Source: Pseudobutyrivibrio sp. (GTDB lineage: Bacteria; Bacillota; Clostridia; Lachnospirales; Lachnospiraceae). Taken from it: 61,865 nucleotides of DNA. Both the position numbers and the translations under genes were made by a program. The stretch spans positions 1-61,865 of the forward strand of contig JAILGH010000059.1 in NCBI GenBank assembly GCA_024697025.1. Direction: 5' to 3'. The notes beneath the pieces were generated by a model. It was not told where the DNA came from, made no database searches, and saw only the letters and a list, made by a program, of their open reading frames with translations. Positions 25,283 to 33,355 of the stretch are shown here, piece by piece. Within the stretch, counting starts at the first letter, position 1; each line of letters starts with the position of its first letter.

Positions 25283-25720
25283 CTATTTGCACATCTCAGC
25301 TACAATCATGTTTATGGCCTTACCATCAGCTTTGCCTTTAAGAGCCGGCATAACAGCCTTCATGATTTCGCCCTTATTCTTTGAAGCGATAACCTCTGCG
25401 AAATTATCAGCAAGATATTTGCGAATCTCATCTTCGCTCATTAGCTTAGGTGCATACTCGGTAATAACATCATATCTAAACTGATATTCTTCCTTAAGGT
25501 CTGTCCTTTCAGCTGGGCATGTGTCCAACTGCTCCTTAGCAGTTTTAAGAGATTTTAAAATGACCTGGTCAACCAAATCTTCCGAAATATTATCTCTTGT
25601 TCCTGAATCGATAGCAGCCTTCTTAACATCAGATACTAAAGATGATATGGCATCCTTACGAGCCTTATCTCTAGCCTTCATTGCAGCTACCATATCTTTT
25701 TGTAATGTCTCAAATTGCAT
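25283..25720 (-). CDS. yqeY: GatB/YqeY domain protein
   Basis: A 145-residue cytoplasmic protein of the YqeY family, related to the tail domain of the GatB amidotransferase subunit, which contacts tRNA. The whole length fits: an N-terminal helical part (LQKDMVAAMKARDKARKDAISSLVSDVKKA) and the C-terminal GKADGKAINMIVAEM end. The cellular role of free YqeY is not established. It follows the flavin reductase gene by 18 bases. Confidence 0.92.
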   Translation of the reverse strand: MQFETLQKDMVAAMKARDKARKDAISSLVSDVKKAAIDSGTRDNISEDLVDQVILKSLKTAKEQLDTCPAERTDLKEEYQFRYDVITEYAPKLMSEDEIRKYLADNFAEVIASKNKGEIMKAVMPALKGKADGKAINMIVAEMCK

Positions 25721-25738
25721 GATTGTTTCTTCTCCTCT

Positions 25739-26212
25739 CTATTTAATAATCTCAACCACTTCACCAATATACATGTCGTGATCTGCATCATTGCCATAAA
25801 ATTGCTCTGCAATCTCCTGCGCCATATTTGAAGTTTCAAGAGGCTGACACATAAGCTTTCTGCAAAGAAGTGTCGTCTCTGCCTCTGCAAAAGTCATGCT
25901 TCCCTCCACCTCTTTTGGAGTCAATCCTGAATCATTCATCTTGTCCATATCTCTACCTGATTTAGAACCAAGAACACCTAATGCCTGCTTGTATGACTCT
26001 GGGAAAAAGCTAATTGTAAAATACTCATTGTTGTCTAAAAACTGGTGTGTATAGCGAGAAGTTCTAACATACACTGTAGCCACTGGCTTGCTCCATAATG
26101 TACCCAAGCCACCCCAGCTAATTGTCATAGTGTTAAAGCTGTCTTTGTCTCCAGCTGTAAGCAAAGCCCATTTCTTGTCGTATTGCTCAAATATGTTTGT
26201 TGTAAATTCCAT
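25739..26212 (-). CDS. flavin reductase family (FMN-binding split barrel) protein
   Basis: A 157-residue flavoprotein of the DIM6/NTAB type, expected to bind FMN. Typical segments are LLTAGDKDSFNTMTISWGGLGTLW and VRTSRYTHQFLDNNEYFTISFFPE. The ATG at 26212 follows AGGAGA; the reading from 26269 adds 19 residues without a ribosome site. The electron donor and acceptor are unknown. It shares an operon with yqeY. Confidence 0.88.
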   Translation of the reverse strand: MEFTTNIFEQYDKKWALLTAGDKDSFNTMTISWGGLGTLWSKPVATVYVRTSRYTHQFLDNNEYFTISFFPESYKQALGVLGSKSGRDMDKMNDSGLTPKEVEGSMTFAEAETTLLCRKLMCQPLETSNMAQEIAEQFYGNDADHDMYIGEVVEIIK

Positions 26213-26452
26213 AATAATTGATGTCTCCTTTAGATACTTAATACCATCTGCGAATACTCCTGAAAGCATTCCATATGATTATAACATATTAGGGCATTCT
26301 TAGATTCTTTCATTAATCATTTTTTGAATGCTATTATAATTTTGCTGAAATATTATTAGTTTGGTTTTATACTAGATATGGAATAGTAATTATGGGGCCA
26401 GTTTTTTCTTGAATAATAGCAAGAATCTGACATCATTTTTCGAGGTTTTTCA

Positions 26453-26935
26453 ATGAAAGAATTTAACAAAGCCTTATCAAATTTTATAAATGACGCTGCA
26501 GCCGGTGGGGCCGTGAGACACTTGGCAGATTTGGGATATTCCATTAGCAAAATTGCCAGCGAACTGGATTATCCCATTTCAAAAGAAAAAATCGCCGCCA
26601 TCATGTGGGAGCATTTCGTAAGTATAGGAAAGATTTGTCTTGAAGAACCAACTCCCATTCATGAGCAAGCTCAATTTATAAAGGAGCAGGATGAATTTGG
26701 TCGAATCAGTTTTAGAAGAGTTACCCAGACCATCGATAATTCTGATAAGAAATATGTACAATGTGATTTTGGAAAACAGCTGTATCAAAACACAGCAGAG
26801 TTCAACTCTTGGCTTGCAAAGCTTGATAAGGATGATGCCGAATACATAAAGCTAATGCCTTGGCCGCTCGCGCCCGTTTATCATCAATTAGACGAGCGCA
26901 TGAAGAGAATTAAAAATTTTATTCAACTCTATTAA
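26453..26935 (+). CDS. hypothetical protein with HTH-like N terminus
   Basis: A 160-residue soluble protein I do not recognise. Residues 18-55 (GGAVRHLADLGYSISKIASELDYPISKEKIAAIMWEHF) could form a helix-turn-helix. The rest is charged and aromatic, with no membrane segment. GAGG precedes the ATG. Its last 17 bases overlap the 3' end of the oppositely transcribed EamA gene. Confidence 0.7.
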   Translation: MKEFNKALSNFINDAAAGGAVRHLADLGYSISKIASELDYPISKEKIAAIMWEHFVSIGKICLEEPTPIHEQAQFIKEQDEFGRISFRRVTQTIDNSDKKYVQCDFGKQLYQNTAEFNSWLAKLDKDDAEYIKLMPWPLAPVYHQLDERMKRIKNFIQLY

Positions 26936-27839
26936 CTACATATATTCCAAGACTTACCAGTGCCAGAGCAACTAAATATTTGATGCTGATGCTACTCCAC
27001 TCTGCCAGAAAAACTGCAGATAAAATTGCACCAAAAATTGGATTCGTAAATCCGTATATTGTAACTGATGAAACCGGATTGTATTTTAATAAAATACCCC
27101 AGATTGAATATGCCACCGAAGATATTAGCGCCATATAAATCATAAGGGCCACACACGCCCCTGAAGTTGGCTGCAATCTTGCACCAGCAAGGGACGAACC
27201 CGCAATCATAACAATTCCACCAATCATAAATTGATATCCGCTTAGGGTAACCGGATTTTCATATTTAGAGTACTCTTTTATCATCACAGAAGAGATGGCA
27301 TAGGATACTGAAGCAATCAATATAAAGCCCTCTCCGTTTATGGCAAATCCATTGCCCAAATCTCCCCCGCTAAGACTTACCAAAATAACTCCTATAGCAC
27401 CTAAAATACAACCTAGCATTTTGTTTCCAGTAAGCTTCTCCTGCTTGCGAACAAGACAGGCAAGGAGGATTGCAAAAAACGTGCTCATACCATTTATTAT
27501 GGAAGATTTTACTCCAGATGAATGAGCCAATCCTATATAAAAAAAGAAGTACTGAATGATGGTCTGAAACAAACTCAAAATACCGATTTTGCCCCAGGAA
27601 TCTCTTTTAGGAAAAAGCACTTTTCTTTGTAGCAGACTTCCAAAAATGATTGCAAGCACGCCTGCCAAAAAGAATCGCACTCCTGCAAATTGGATTTGAG
27701 AAATATAATCAGCAGAATCAATATTAAAAAGCCTGTAGCCTATTTTAATACTTGGAAATGCACTGCCCCATAGCAGGCAGCATACCACTGCCAAAAGGCA
27801 AACTATTATTTTGTTTTCTAGTAAATTTTTATTGTTCAT
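26919..27839 (-). CDS. EamA (DMT superfamily) exporter
   Basis: A 306-residue membrane protein with ten hydrophobic segments in two EamA repeats (about 10-150 and 165-303). The motif LLWGSAFPSIKIG opens repeat 1 and WGILLKYNPVSS ... NPIFGAILSAVFLAE lies in repeat 2. Members export amino acids or other metabolites; the substrate is unknown. It follows the merR-type gene by 68 bases on the same strand. Confidence 0.88.
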   Translation of the reverse strand: MNNKNLLENKIIVCLLAVVCCLLWGSAFPSIKIGYRLFNIDSADYISQIQFAGVRFFLAGVLAIIFGSLLQRKVLFPKRDSWGKIGILSLFQTIIQYFFFYIGLAHSSGVKSSIINGMSTFFAILLACLVRKQEKLTGNKMLGCILGAIGVILVSLSGGDLGNGFAINGEGFILIASVSYAISSVMIKEYSKYENPVTLSGYQFMIGGIVMIAGSSLAGARLQPTSGACVALMIYMALISSVAYSIWGILLKYNPVSSVTIYGFTNPIFGAILSAVFLAEWSSISIKYLVALALVSLGIYVVNRVE

Positions 27840-27907
27840 TTATATACTTATGTCCCTATCTTTTTCTACATTTGATATGCCTAAAATTTTGTATCACATA
27901 TCATTTT

Positions 27908-28321
27908 TTATTTATAGTCATCCCACTTTGGAATTGGCTTATTATTAATCTTCGCTTCCTTAATAGCCGAATAAAATTTAATCTTTTTCTGCAGATGCTT
28001 GTACGACTTTTTCATATTTGAAAGCTGAGTTTCCACAAGCTCTTTCCTTGTTTGAAGTAGATTTAAAATATCATCAATGGACCCAGCCTCATCCTTTTCA
28101 TACTGGAAAAATCTAACCAATTCCTGAATAGACATTCCTGCATCCTTAAAGCATTGGATGGCGTTTAATCGTTCCACATGGTTTTGGTGATATATGCGCT
28201 GATTGGAGCTGGTTCGCTCAACACCTTCCAACAATCCCAGCTCCTCATAATATCGCAGGGTTGAAGCAGGCAAATCAAATAATGCCGATATTTGTTTGAT
28301 AGTAAAATTATCTTGTGTCAT
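27908..28321 (-). CDS. MerR family transcriptional regulator
   Basis: A 137-residue regulator. The winged helix is at residues 4-72 (TIKQISALFDLPASTLRYYEELGLL ... SSNQRIY), followed by a dimerisation coiled coil (about 80-125). No metal-binding cysteines are present, so it belongs with the organic-compound or stress sensors of the YhdM/AdhR kind. It faces the aldo/keto reductase gene, whose promoter has the 19-bp spacer typical of MerR targets. Confidence 0.9.
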   Translation of the reverse strand: MTQDNFTIKQISALFDLPASTLRYYEELGLLEGVERTSSNQRIYHQNHVERLNAIQCFKDAGMSIQELVRFFQYEKDEAGSIDDILNLLQTRKELVETQLSNMKKSYKHLQKKIKFYSAIKEAKINNKPIPKWDDYK

Positions 28322-28447
28322 AATCGAATCCTCTTACATCAATATTATCTGTACTAAATATCTCAAAATTAAATTTATCTCTATTTAGAATTTTAATCTT
28401 TTATGATTATTTTAAATTATCCCAGCATATAAGTCTTCACAAAAAAG

Positions 28448-28478
28448 TTGACTTAAAGTTAACTTGAAGTTATATAAT
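28448..28478 (+). promoter_or_regulatory. MerR-type promoter of the aldo/keto reductase
   Basis: TTGACT (28448-28453) and TATAAT (28473-28478) are 19 bases apart, the long spacer that MerR activators untwist. The dyad GTTGACTT a AAGTTAAC covers the -35 side. Confidence 0.75.
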
Positions 28479-28569
28479 CTGTGTAACATAGATTTTATAC
28501 TATGCTCCTTTGTTGAAAATATAAGGGCTATATCTGGTAAACAAAAAAATTATAATTTGGGAGGTCAAT

Positions 28570-29559
28570 ATGTATCTAGCAAATGACAAAAGATATGACA
28601 ATATGAAATATAACAAATGCGGTGACAGCGGTCTTTATTTACCAGCTGTCTCTCTTGGGCTATGGCACAACTTTGGTGACACAGGAGTGTATTCAAACAT
28701 TGAGCAAATGTGTTTTACTGCCTTTGATAATGGTATTACACATTTTGACTTGGCAAACAACTATGGCCCAAAGCCAGGAAGCGCAGAGCTTAATTTTGGA
28801 AAAATCTTAAAGGAACATTTTATGCCTTACCGTGATGAAATGATTATTTCAACAAAAGCAGGTTATGATATGTGGCCAGGACCTTATGGTGATGGTGGCA
28901 GTAGAAAATATTTAATAGCTAGTTTGGATCAGTCTCTCAAACGCATGGGGCTTGATTACGTTGATATCTTTTATCATCATCGTATGGATAAGGACACACC
29001 ACTTGAAGAAACAATGGGAGCCCTTGCTCAGATTGTCAAAAGCGGTAAAGCCATATATGTGGGTTTGTCAAATTATGATGGTCCAACTCTGGAAAAAGCT
29101 ACAGCTATTTTAGACGAATTACAGGTACCATTTATCATCAATCAAAATTGCTACAATATGCTTAATCGCACAGTTGAAGAAAATGGATTAAAGGATACCT
29201 CAACAAAACTTGGCAAAGGTATCATTTGCTTCTCACCTTTGGCGCAAGGTATGCTGACAAATCGTTATTTTGATGGCATTCCAAACGACAGTCGCGTTCG
29301 CACAGACGGAAGATTCCTACATGAAGATCAAGTAACTTCAGAGCGCATGGAAAACATAAAAAAGCTTAATGAGATTGCAAAAGACAGAGGTCAAACTCTT
29401 GCTGAGATGGCTCTTGCATGGCTCTTACACGATGGTAAAATCACCTCAGTTCTTGTAGGTGCATCAAAGCCAGCTCAGATTTTAGATAACCTAAAAGCCA
29501 TCGAAAATATCGTATTTACGGAGGATGAACTTAAGATAATTGATGAGCTGACAAAATAA
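28570..29559 (+). CDS. aldo/keto reductase (YghZ-like)
   Basis: A 329-residue NADPH-dependent oxidoreductase. The catalytic tetrad region is visible: D59-area (THFDLANNYGP) with the Tyr of NNY, the Lys in IISTKAGY, and the His of IFYHHRMD. The TIM-barrel and the C-terminal NADP site (LVGASKPAQILDN) are complete. It resembles the methylglyoxal/glyceraldehyde-3-phosphate reductase group. GGGAGGT precedes the ATG. Control by the divergent MerR protein is likely. Confidence 0.92.
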   Translation: MYLANDKRYDNMKYNKCGDSGLYLPAVSLGLWHNFGDTGVYSNIEQMCFTAFDNGITHFDLANNYGPKPGSAELNFGKILKEHFMPYRDEMIISTKAGYDMWPGPYGDGGSRKYLIASLDQSLKRMGLDYVDIFYHHRMDKDTPLEETMGALAQIVKSGKAIYVGLSNYDGPTLEKATAILDELQVPFIINQNCYNMLNRTVEENGLKDTSTKLGKGIICFSPLAQGMLTNRYFDGIPNDSRVRTDGRFLHEDQVTSERMENIKKLNEIAKDRGQTLAEMALAWLLHDGKITSVLVGASKPAQILDNLKAIENIVFTEDELKIIDELTK

Positions 29560-29564
29560 GATAA

Positions 29565-29633
29565 CAAGAAAGAGTTTTGCTACGCAAAACTCCAGCAGTG
29601 CGAGGCGACATTTGCTGTAAGCAAATAAATTTC
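29565..29633. repeat. hairpin repeat unit, copy 2
   Basis: GAGTTTTGC tac GCAAAACTC (29572-29592) and ATTTGC tgtaa GCAAAT (29610-29626) match copy 1 at 25081. In the second stem an A has become T and its partner T has become A, so pairing is kept. It begins six bases after the aldo/keto reductase stop. Confidence 0.8.
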
Positions 29634-29666
29634 TACAAGGACTTTTCCTTAATTTGATTTTATACT

Positions 29667-30536
29667 TCACCATTTAAGCCAACCTTTTCGTGCAATTTTT
29701 TGAATATCGTTTTCAATAGTATTTACAGATTCAATTGGCTTACCAACACTATCTTTATTGTAAACGGGATTTTCATAATCTACTTCCAAATTACCATTAT
29801 AATATACTAGAAATGCCTCTTTTTCTATAAGATGTTCCTTTGTTTTTTCGACTCTTTCTACAACATCTTTAGGAGCCTTATTCTCCCTAAGCTCTTCTAT
29901 TTCTTTATCCAATACATATTTTTCTATCTCAAAATACTTCCCATGATACCACGGATTCTCTCGATTTATTTTCGCCTTCATCTCAATTTCCGTAGTAACC
30001 CAAGGATTATTTCTTTTTTCATCATTGTAAGCATTTACAAATTCTCTCTGTACACGCGCCCGCTTTGCCTTGTACGTATTTTGTTCTATTAATTCAATTA
30101 ATTTCTTTACTTCGGGCTTGTTAACCTTTGAATATAAGACCTTACCATTTTTATCCAAATACTGTGCGAGGTCTTCTTTAAGTTTAGCAGTCTTTTTATT
30201 AAAAAACTCCTCCCCATCATTATAATATTTTATAACCATATTATCTGGTACAGGAATCATATTATGTATATTTAACACACCATATTCTTCTCCATCATCT
30301 CCTATTATTCGTACTGATTTATCGGGATCTATATTCATGTTTCGCTTCAACCCTTTCATCCACAATCCATCCTCGGTTTTTACCATATTAGATGTAAGCG
30401 GAATATAATATTTAAATCCCCCTACTAAAATAGGTCCAACATATGGTCTATCAACCTTATAATTTTCTAAAAAATTACATGTCTTCATATCTTCCAAAAA
30501 CTCTTTTTTTAAAAAATAAATATCAATTTCATACAT
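29667..30536 (-). CDS. ToxN/AbiQ-like protein with a long C-terminal extension
   Basis: A 289-residue protein. Residues 1-110 follow the ToxN/AbiQ pattern of type III toxin-antitoxin endoribonucleases: IYFLKKEFLEDM, then RPYVGPILVGGFKYYIPLTS, then GVLNIHNMIPVP. ToxN and AbiQ are about 170-185 residues. Here some 110 extra, highly charged residues follow, with two NPW motifs. The ATG at 30536 has AAGG upstream; the TTG at 30560 is less likely. I see no tandem ToxI-type repeats upstream, so either the antitoxin differs or the gene is an orphan. Base composition is lower in GC than its neighbours. Confidence 0.55.
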   Translation of the reverse strand: MYEIDIYFLKKEFLEDMKTCNFLENYKVDRPYVGPILVGGFKYYIPLTSNMVKTEDGLWMKGLKRNMNIDPDKSVRIIGDDGEEYGVLNIHNMIPVPDNMVIKYYNDGEEFFNKKTAKLKEDLAQYLDKNGKVLYSKVNKPEVKKLIELIEQNTYKAKRARVQREFVNAYNDEKRNNPWVTTEIEMKAKINRENPWYHGKYFEIEKYVLDKEIEELRENKAPKDVVERVEKTKEHLIEKEAFLVYYNGNLEVDYENPVYNKDSVGKPIESVNTIENDIQKIARKGWLKW

Positions 30537-30841
30537 AAACAACCTTATATGCTTAATCAATATAGATTAATCATATTTTCCTTTCTTATTGCTCAAAAGT
30601 TCTGTTCCAATTAAATAGCGTTCGCGTCACGTTGCATAATGTAATAATCGTATATGCGTTGCTATTAAACCAAGTATATGTTTTTTTCTTCCATATGTCC
30701 CTGATATTTGATTTATTTAACCAAAAATTAAGCTTTGATTTATTTTTATTATTTTTTGTTAACACTAGCATTTTATGCAACACCGTTATATAATAGTGTT
30801 GTTAGGTAATTAATTTCACTTAATTATGGGGGTGTATGAGA
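30537..30841. other. 305-base AT-rich gap
   Basis: This region separates the ToxN-like gene from the histone-like gene. It holds a -10 box and inverted repeat for the latter. A 65-codon open frame at 30586-30783 (minus) lacks a ribosome site and looks random. No ToxI-like direct repeats are visible. Confidence 0.5.
30761..30800 (+). promoter_or_regulatory. -10 box within an inverted repeat, DUF6465 gene
   Basis: AACACTA (30761-30767) and TAGTGTT (30794-30800) are complementary and flank TATAAT (30789-30794), which overlaps the right arm. The -35 is poor, suggesting a regulated promoter. Confidence 0.45.
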
Positions 30842-31210
30842 ATGGCAAAAACAGCTACAACTAGTACTACAAAAGCTACTACAGCAAAGAAAACTACTAC
30901 GGCCAAAAAAGCTGCTACAGTTAAAAAGACTACTGCAGCTAAGAAAGCTACTACAGCTAAGAAGGCTACCACAAAGACTACTAAGACTGCATCTTCTAGA
31001 GCACGCAAGAAAGCAGTTGCTTCTACAACAGTGATTCAGTTCCAGGGTCTTGAGTTTTCTGAGTCAGATTGCCTCAAGAAGGCTAAGGCAGGTTTCCGCA
31101 AGCACTACAGAGGGATAGAGCTTAAGGATCTTAAAATCTACATTAAGCCTGAGGAAAGAAAGATTTACTACGTTGGTAATGGCGATAGAGTTGGATCAGT
31201 TGATTTATAA
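30842..31210 (+). CDS. DUF6465 protein with histone-H1-like tail
   Basis: A 122-residue basic protein. Residues 1-60 consist of Lys/Ala/Thr repeats (KKTTTAKKAATVKK type), as in bacterial H1-like nucleoid proteins. Residues 65-122 form a small conserved domain (VIQFQGLEFSE ... DLKIYIKPEERKIYYVGNG). The tail probably binds DNA or RNA. The ATG at 30842 is chosen since GGGGGTG is about 8 bases upstream; an ATG at 30836 is too close. A terminator follows. Confidence 0.8.
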   Translation: MAKTATTSTTKATTAKKTTTAKKAATVKKTTAAKKATTAKKATTKTTKTASSRARKKAVASTTVIQFQGLEFSESDCLKKAKAGFRKHYRGIELKDLKIYIKPEERKIYYVGNGDRVGSVDL

Positions 31211-31244
31211 TTTTATCGCAGTGTTATGAATAAAATTGGATTAT

Positions 31245-31281
31245 AAAAAGGCTAGATGCAAATCGCATCTAGCCTTTTTTT
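31245..31281. terminator. bidirectional terminator
   Basis: AAAAAGGCTAGATGC (31245-31259) pairs with GCATCTAGCCTTTTT (31265-31279) with a 5-base loop; A-run and T-run flank it. It serves the convergent DUF6465 and beta-helix genes. Confidence 0.9.
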
Positions 31282-31288
31282 GTAGTTA

Positions 31289-33103
31289 TTAATGTCTGCA
31301 AGAATGCTTGTCGAACGATCTACAATGATTCCTATGATGATGGTGATGATGATGCTCATCATCGTCGCCGTCATCTTCATCTTCGACATCTTCGTCGTCG
31401 ACATTCTCGTCTTCAACGTCTTCGTCGTCAATGTTCTCATCATCAATGTTTTCGTCATCGATGTTCTCATCATCAATGTTCTCGTCATCAATGTTCTCAT
31501 CATCAATGTTCTCATCATCAATGTTCTCATCGTCTACATCTTCAACATCTGGTTTGTCTGTATCCACTAAATTTTGCTCTGTTCCATTAGCTCCATAACC
31601 AGCCAAATCATCTGGTGAAGAAACATTAGCGCTCATATCAGACACATCGATGCCTTCAAGCTTAAACTGACCAACACCCTCTGTCTTAAACTTCTTATCA
31701 TTTGTCATGTTGTCAGTAAATGTATTGCCCTCAGAATACTTACTTTCTTCAAACGCCTCGTCATAAGCACGAGCCTTACCATCTGTGATGAAAAGATTCT
31801 TTTCAAATACGTTTGCTGGATAATCTCCTGACTTCAAGTTATCCGCATCTGCTGTATGCTGTACCTTTAGGCAAACATTCTCGCTGTTGTAAACTGTATT
31901 GTTTGTAAACTCGCAACCATACACAATTTCTCTCTCTTCTTCATAACCTCCGATACAAATACCGGCCTGACCATTGTTCTCATAGAGAGTGTTGTTGGTT
32001 ACCTTAATACCTGTAACTGAGAAGTCGAACGACTTATCCTTTTGGATAACACGCTCAGAAGCGATTTCTACACCAATATCGCAATTACGAACGAAGTTGT
32101 TGGCGATAGTGATGTCACATCCACCATCCACATAAATACCATCGGCACTAGCCTCTCTGTAATCAGTTCCGGCTGGTCTTGGATTCTCCTCATCATAAGG
32201 ATATGCTGGATTGCCTGTACTTGAGATATTTTCAACGATGTTTCCTGAAATCACACCACCACGAGCTCTATCTCTCATGGCATCCTCAAGAGTAACGCCA
32301 TCCTTCAAAGTCTCGCCACCATCATTTATATTAACTGTCTTCTCAAAACCGATGGCATCGATACCGATGTTGTCGTTATCATGAACATGGTTGTTCAAAA
32401 TCTTGAAATTATCTACATTACCATTTACAACGAGAGACTCACTCTGTCCAAGTCTGAGATTGTAAATCTCGCATCCCTCAATAGTAACGTTATTAATACC
32501 CTCATTTTCTTTATACATACCCTGGACTAAAATACCATGTGAATTGAAGCCTACATCTAAGACCTTGCCTGTGGTATCTCCATCCTCTGTATTATAATTA
32601 CATCCCATATCGTGAATCTTACACTTAGAGATATTGATGTCACTTAACCCTGGATTAACCTTAATACCCATCGGAGACACATCTGGATTTGCGCTATCCA
32701 AATATAAGTGCTCTATCTCGATATTATTAACTGTTACGCCACTGGCGCAAACATTAATCATTGCAAACTTATCTTCTGTAGGAAGGATATCATTCTTTCT
32801 AGGATTTGCCTTTTCCTCTTCTGTTTCATCTGGAACATAAGCGTCAAGGATTGTTCCTTCCTCTCCAACTAACGAAATATTATTTTTATCTATATTTAAT
32901 TGTTCGTGATATACTCCCGCAGGAATATATACAGTATCGCCTTCTTGGGCTACCGCTAAAGCTTCGTTGATAGTTGCCGCGTCTTCACCTACTCTAATAG
33001 TATTTCCAGCTGCATCAACTGTAATAAACTGCGTAGAAAATAATCCAGCTGCGAAACCTGCAGCCAAAACGCTAGCTGCAAAAGCTTTTGTTTTATTCCT
33101 CAT
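31289..33103 (-). CDS. secreted right-handed beta-helix protein with acidic repeat and poly-His tail
   Basis: A 604-residue exported protein. A signal peptide (1 to about 32) is followed by a right-handed parallel beta-helix (about 35-470: INEALAVAQEGDTVYIPAGVY ... NISLVGEEGTILDA ... VTVNNIEI ... ITIANNFVRNC). This pectate-lyase-like fold often binds polysaccharide; catalytic residues cannot be assigned. The C terminus has seven DDENI pentads, five degenerate pentads, then seven consecutive His and a basic, Cys-containing end. The tail is likely to bind divalent metal. The encoding 15-bp repeats could change number by slippage. Confidence 0.85.
   Translation of the reverse strand: MRNKTKAFAASVLAAGFAAGLFSTQFITVDAAGNTIRVGEDAATINEALAVAQEGDTVYIPAGVYHEQLNIDKNNISLVGEEGTILDAYVPDETEEEKANPRKNDILPTEDKFAMINVCASGVTVNNIEIEHLYLDSANPDVSPMGIKVNPGLSDINISKCKIHDMGCNYNTEDGDTTGKVLDVGFNSHGILVQGMYKENEGINNVTIEGCEIYNLRLGQSESLVVNGNVDNFKILNNHVHDNDNIGIDAIGFEKTVNINDGGETLKDGVTLEDAMRDRARGGVISGNIVENISSTGNPAYPYDEENPRPAGTDYREASADGIYVDGGCDITIANNFVRNCDIGVEIASERVIQKDKSFDFSVTGIKVTNNTLYENNGQAGICIGGYEEEREIVYGCEFTNNTVYNSENVCLKVQHTADADNLKSGDYPANVFEKNLFITDGKARAYDEAFEESKYSEGNTFTDNMTNDKKFKTEGVGQFKLEGIDVSDMSANVSSPDDLAGYGANGTEQNLVDTDKPDVEDVDDENIDDENIDDENIDDENIDDENIDDENIDDENIDDEDVEDENVDDEDVEDEDDGDDDEHHHHHHHRNHCRSFDKHSCRH
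31400..31545 (-). repeat. 15-bp tandem repeat inside the beta-helix gene
   Basis: About twelve in-frame 15-bp units encode (DDENI)n and variants. Central units differ mainly at third codon positions. It is coding and not a CRISPR array. Confidence 0.85.
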
Positions 33104-33317
33104 AGTATTACCTTTCTGTCGAAAACTTTGCGCGCAACACTGTTAATTTTTCCTGATTAGCTAACCTTGTCTTCTACCATAACACACTTTGAGTAAAAAA
33201 TGAAGAAAAAATTACATTTTTCTCAATTGCGTAATAATTACGTAATATTGATGAAATTAATTTTATCAAGCAATTCGTCATAAAAGATAGAATTTTGCTT
33301 CGTAATTTCCTGATTAA

Positions 33318-33347
33318 GAAAAAAGACAGGCTCTATATGAGCCTGCC
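33318..33347 (-). terminator. terminator of the zinc operon
   Basis: On the minus strand a 9-bp stem (33339-33347 with 33325-33333, one G-U) is followed by six T, 9 bases after the lipoprotein stop. Confidence 0.85.
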
Positions 33348-33355
33348 AAATCACC

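Noticed and set aside
30586-30783. 65-codon frame upstream of the ToxN-like gene as a possible antitoxin protein
   Set aside because: No ribosome site, AT-driven Lys/Asn composition and no recognisable pattern.
30537-30836. ToxI-type tandem RNA antitoxin
   Set aside because: I looked for 30-40-base direct repeats and found none; short GCAACG recurrences are irregular.
31400-31545. Tandem repeats resembling a CRISPR array
   Set aside because: The 15-bp units are in frame, encode DDENI pentads and have no spacers.
31252-31570. Open frames of Met/Thr or Ile/Val repeats on both strands
   Set aside because: They are shadows of the acidic repeat in the beta-helix gene and lack ribosome sites.
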